The translations under genes were made by a program, and so were the position numbers. A DNA stretch of 64,000 bases from Gemmatimonadota bacterium. Its GTDB lineage: Bacteria > Latescibacterota > UBA2968 > GCA-2709665. Below, in pieces: positions 63,001 to 64,000 of this stretch; the first letter of the stretch is position 1; the number at the start of each line of letters is the position of its first letter. The stretch lies in contig JAPPFJ010000004.1 in the NCBI GenBank assembly GCA_028877215.1, forward strand, positions 90,514 to 154,513. Reading direction: 5' to 3'. The notes under the pieces were generated by a model. That model searched no databases. It was not told the origin of the DNA and saw only the letters and a program-made list of their open reading frames with translations.

Positions 63001-63147
63001 CTCGGCATCACGATGATCGGCGGCCTGTTATCGTCAACGATATTGACGCTCTTCGTCGTGCCGCTGTTCTATACCTATCTGGACGACCTGAGGGTTTTTC
63101 TGGGGGGCGTTGCGCGAATATTCCTTCAACCGCGAAGAATCGGGTAG
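60010..63147 (+). CDS. RND-family efflux transporter permease (HAE1/AcrB-like)
   Basis: 1045 residues, GTG start with GGGAG nearby. The layout is that of AcrB-type pumps: an N-terminal helix, large periplasmic loop (about 40-335), six membrane helices with GMGMVVDNAIVIVENIYRM near 405-425 (proton-relay Asp, the second Asp of AcrB is Asn), a second periplasmic loop and a C-terminal helix bundle with LLIGVVVNNAIVLVDMINRL. The first periplasmic part has unusual Trp-rich segments (FPSGWDWKRLWVWVDSRD). RND pumps need a membrane-fusion protein and an outer-membrane channel; neither is encoded nearby on the visible side. The stop codon is provided by a repeat arm. Confidence 0.88.
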   Translation: MADRQALLPRLSITRPVTVAMCLVALLVIGCVSYMKIRLQAFPSGWDWKRLWVWVDSRDTSPKENDQEICQLFESYLGTVKNLREMRTWAGKNWANASLRFRPETDMSLAYNQVMDRLDRLKLELPQEKRERTGVWKYNEETDQEIIWMGVAPPEGLDDIQSFIEDRVQRRLERIDGVAKISFWGRFRKEITVVVLQERMRSLGVRPADVVQALQGENFALAGGYVHEDGKKYFIRSLARFKDMDEIRRIPVKRSNGLGPVSVSDVGGVLFGMPPRLGSWRINGKEAVGLDVYKESSANVVDVSARVKEELERIGEETGAQFNVLWDQGRAVRDSIDNIRTTAVWGALFASLILLYFLRAVRMTALITLSIPLCIMMTISVLYFLDWSLNLLTMMGLMVGMGMVVDNAIVIVENIYRMRAKGMDAHEASITGASEVGMAISMATLTTVVVFMPLMFMTGDIGLTFELTRVGIPVVVSLLGSLFVALIFIPLAAKLLGRHAARKDPGSVRWMRRRYQGGLRWILKHRRDASLIFIILFVSVFYPASNVKKTTGRARVNNEFFIRFNAPPFFKRAEMERVATQIEEFLDSKRETYRIETVRLGYWRQSSLIRGFIRVYLKEEPNRDWWYQFYKSVRKKAGIPVEGQMTRAEVIEDVKKHIPQFVGVRVMVQTRWRSEPGVSVYLYGEDIDLLGRLSEAVRQRVEAIPDVVSVDSDLEFAEKEVQVLINKDQAHSYGISAQAVGRSISYQLRGVNLAPYYEEDRRFSVRLFMDEDDRQTLAQLKSFPFRSKTGAQIPLSAFATFNITEGSGNIRREDGKMRMRVRAFTTQEDLKGLWEQIDRAMEGFAMPRGYSWNKGETYSRFREADDTMSFAITMAITCVFLLMGVLFESFVLPFAVLLSIPFAFLGVYWGLFLTNTVMGKMAQMGIILLIGVVVNNAIVLVDMINRLRVGGMSRMEAIEEAGFNRFRPILMTTFTTIFGLFPMAAGSATMLGTPYAPLGITMIGGLLSSTILTLFVVPLFYTYLDDLRVFLGGVARIFLQPRRIG

Positions 63148-63330
63148 ACGGTAGAGGTGAGCCGGGAGAAGAAGCTCTTGCCCGGTGTATTTTTCCTCCT
63201 TGCCTTCAGCATGAAATGAACCCTAACTAGGCAGGCAATCTCTCCCGTCTAACGTCTCCCTTCTCACCAGGTGGTGGGCTGGGGTGTGGTTCTCTACCCT
63301 CTCCCGTCTTCCGTCTCCCCGCTTTTAAGG
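63140..63330. repeat. Composite dispersed repeat overlapping the pump gene end
   Basis: GGGTAGACGGTAGAGGTGAG arms, core TTGCCCGGTGTATTTTTCC..CTAGGCAGGC and pyrimidine arms CTCCCGTCTAACGTCTCCC. The first TAG of the arm is the stop codon of the RND gene. Confidence 0.75.
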
Positions 63331-63431
63331 AACACGCCGTAGGCATGATTTTGAAAGGAAAGACAAAAGATGGGTTTGCTTGATACAGATCGCTATTTTT
63401 ATATTCAAATCATTATTTTTATTTTATTTAC

Positions 63432-63463
63432 GTCCTTTTTCTTATGCGCGTAAGAAAAAGGAC
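63432..63463. repeat. Perfect 13-base hairpin
   Basis: GTCCTTTTTCTTA, a 6-base loop TGCGCG, and the exact complement. It lies in an AT-rich stretch after the last gene. It could be a transcription end for the pump gene or part of a repeat that continues with GACCAAAAAGAAGCG. Confidence 0.55.
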
Positions 63464-64000
63464 CAAAAAGAAGCGCGCCCTTCGGCAGGGGGCCGGTTTT
63501 TCCGTGAATCTCCTCAGTGGCCGAAACTGAATTTGGGTGGCCTGCGAACCTTCGTGGGACCACCAATCTACGGCGGTGTACGGAATGGCACGGAAAAACC
63601 CCCCGCACCACAACCGGGTGCGTGAAAGGATCTCACGAGATTCGGTCCGATAGTAGTGCTGTAGTATTGAGCACCGAGGATCTAACGCCTCTACTGGTCA
63701 CGCCGTATTGGGATTTGTAGGGGCGATCCATGGGTCGCCTGCGTTGTGGCGCGCAAATCGCCGATAGATTTCGCAACGCGACATCGCTCGCCCTCGGTCA
63801 GACATTCGTTTGTCTAACGCGATGCCGCTCCAGAGCACTTTCGGAGCAGGGCGCGCTGTTCCGTCCCGCTCGAACTTACGAAATCCTCCGGCGTTGGCAG
63901 GCCAACGTATCAGGTGAGTCCTGTAAGGGTATTCGCGCCATGCATCTGGCAGGCCCCGCGCCCAGCGGCGACTTTTGGTTCCTTTTGGTCGCTTCAAAAG
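63464..64000. other. Gene-free end of window, repeat-like
   Basis: No open frame with coding character was found. The left side holds GACCAAAAAGAAGCGCGCCC and the far right holds GGTTCCTTTTGGTCGCTTC, roughly inverted, and a GTAGGGGCGATCCATGGGTCGCC palindrome lies at about 63718-63741. These are patterns of dispersed intergenic repeats, possibly the border of a larger element beyond the window. Confidence 0.4.

Noticed and set aside
63698..63997. 99-codon minus-strand frame at the window end
   Set aside because: No family resemblance, no ribosome site, and it overlaps REP-like and inverted repeat sequence.

Overview
The window looks like a chromosomal segment of an uncultured, diderm, fairly GC-rich bacterium of the Latescibacterota/Poribacteria sort (FCB-side lineages). 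This placement is an inference. It rests on the futalosine menaquinone genes (mqnE-mqnC-mqnA), an archaeal-type PheRS, many phytanoyl-CoA-dioxygenase-like, enolase-superfamily, Gfo/Idh and amidohydrolase-2 genes, DUF6785/OPT-like transporters, microcompartment shell genes and many dispersed intergenic repeats. No phage, CRISPR array or complete insertion sequence was seen.

Region 1 (1-15.9 kb) is an accessory catabolic island. A 5'-truncated OPT-like transporter is followed, behind a good sigma-70-type promoter, by two adjacent bacterial microcompartment (BMC) shell genes: one with two BMC domains and one with four. Together they hold six BMC domains, the number in one hexagonal tile. The next gene is a DHDPS/KDG-aldolase-family lyase with an N-terminal extension resembling the start of EutT, a good candidate for encapsulated cargo. 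Then come a PHP hydrolase, a PhyH oxygenase, an MDR dehydrogenase, a DapF-like protein in which both catalytic cysteines are serine, two enolase-superfamily sugar-acid dehydratases, another PhyH and an SDR. The most economical reading is a sugar-acid (aldonate/aldarate) route in which a 2-keto-3-deoxy acid is cleaved or dehydrated inside a shell. No BMC-P vertex gene, BMC-H gene or aldehyde dehydrogenase is present in this window. The island ends with a jelly-roll protein / TolQ-like / TolR-like operon.

Region 2 (16-30 kb) is mixed. It holds two coiled-coil membrane proteins; a small sigma-70 factor whose promoter spacer is a LexA-like palindrome; a Gfo/Idh oxidoreductase; a third PhyH; a HisN/IMPase phosphatase; a secreted dockerin + cytochrome-like + copper type II monooxygenase-like protein; a nucleotidyltransferase; a triplet of amidohydrolases (the middle one lacking metal ligands) with a uronate-dehydrogenase-like SDR; and a HAD phosphatase.

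Region 3 (30-46 kb) is core genome: queE, thrS-infC-rpmI-rplT, zapB-like-zapA, rny, ymdB, xseA-xseB-nadK-recN and mqnE-mqnC-mqnA. infC appears to start with AUC.

Region 4 (46-64 kb) carries a polymer-utilisation set (MDR dehydrogenase, DUF6785 transporter, N-acyl-D-amino-acid deacylase, 1181-residue heparinase-II/III-like lyase with a propeller), a hotdog thioesterase, tRNA-Leu(CAG), archaeal-type pheS-pheT preceded by a T-box riboswitch, and an RND pump.

Two dispersed repeat families run through the window. One is a MITE-like element with AGAAGCTG ends (three copies). The other is a composite element with GTAGACGGTAGAGG arms (about eight full or partial copies). The second family supplies the stop codons of two genes and the -35 box of the BMC operon promoter. 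All calls come from reading the sequence and remembered family motifs; no database search or fold calculation was run.
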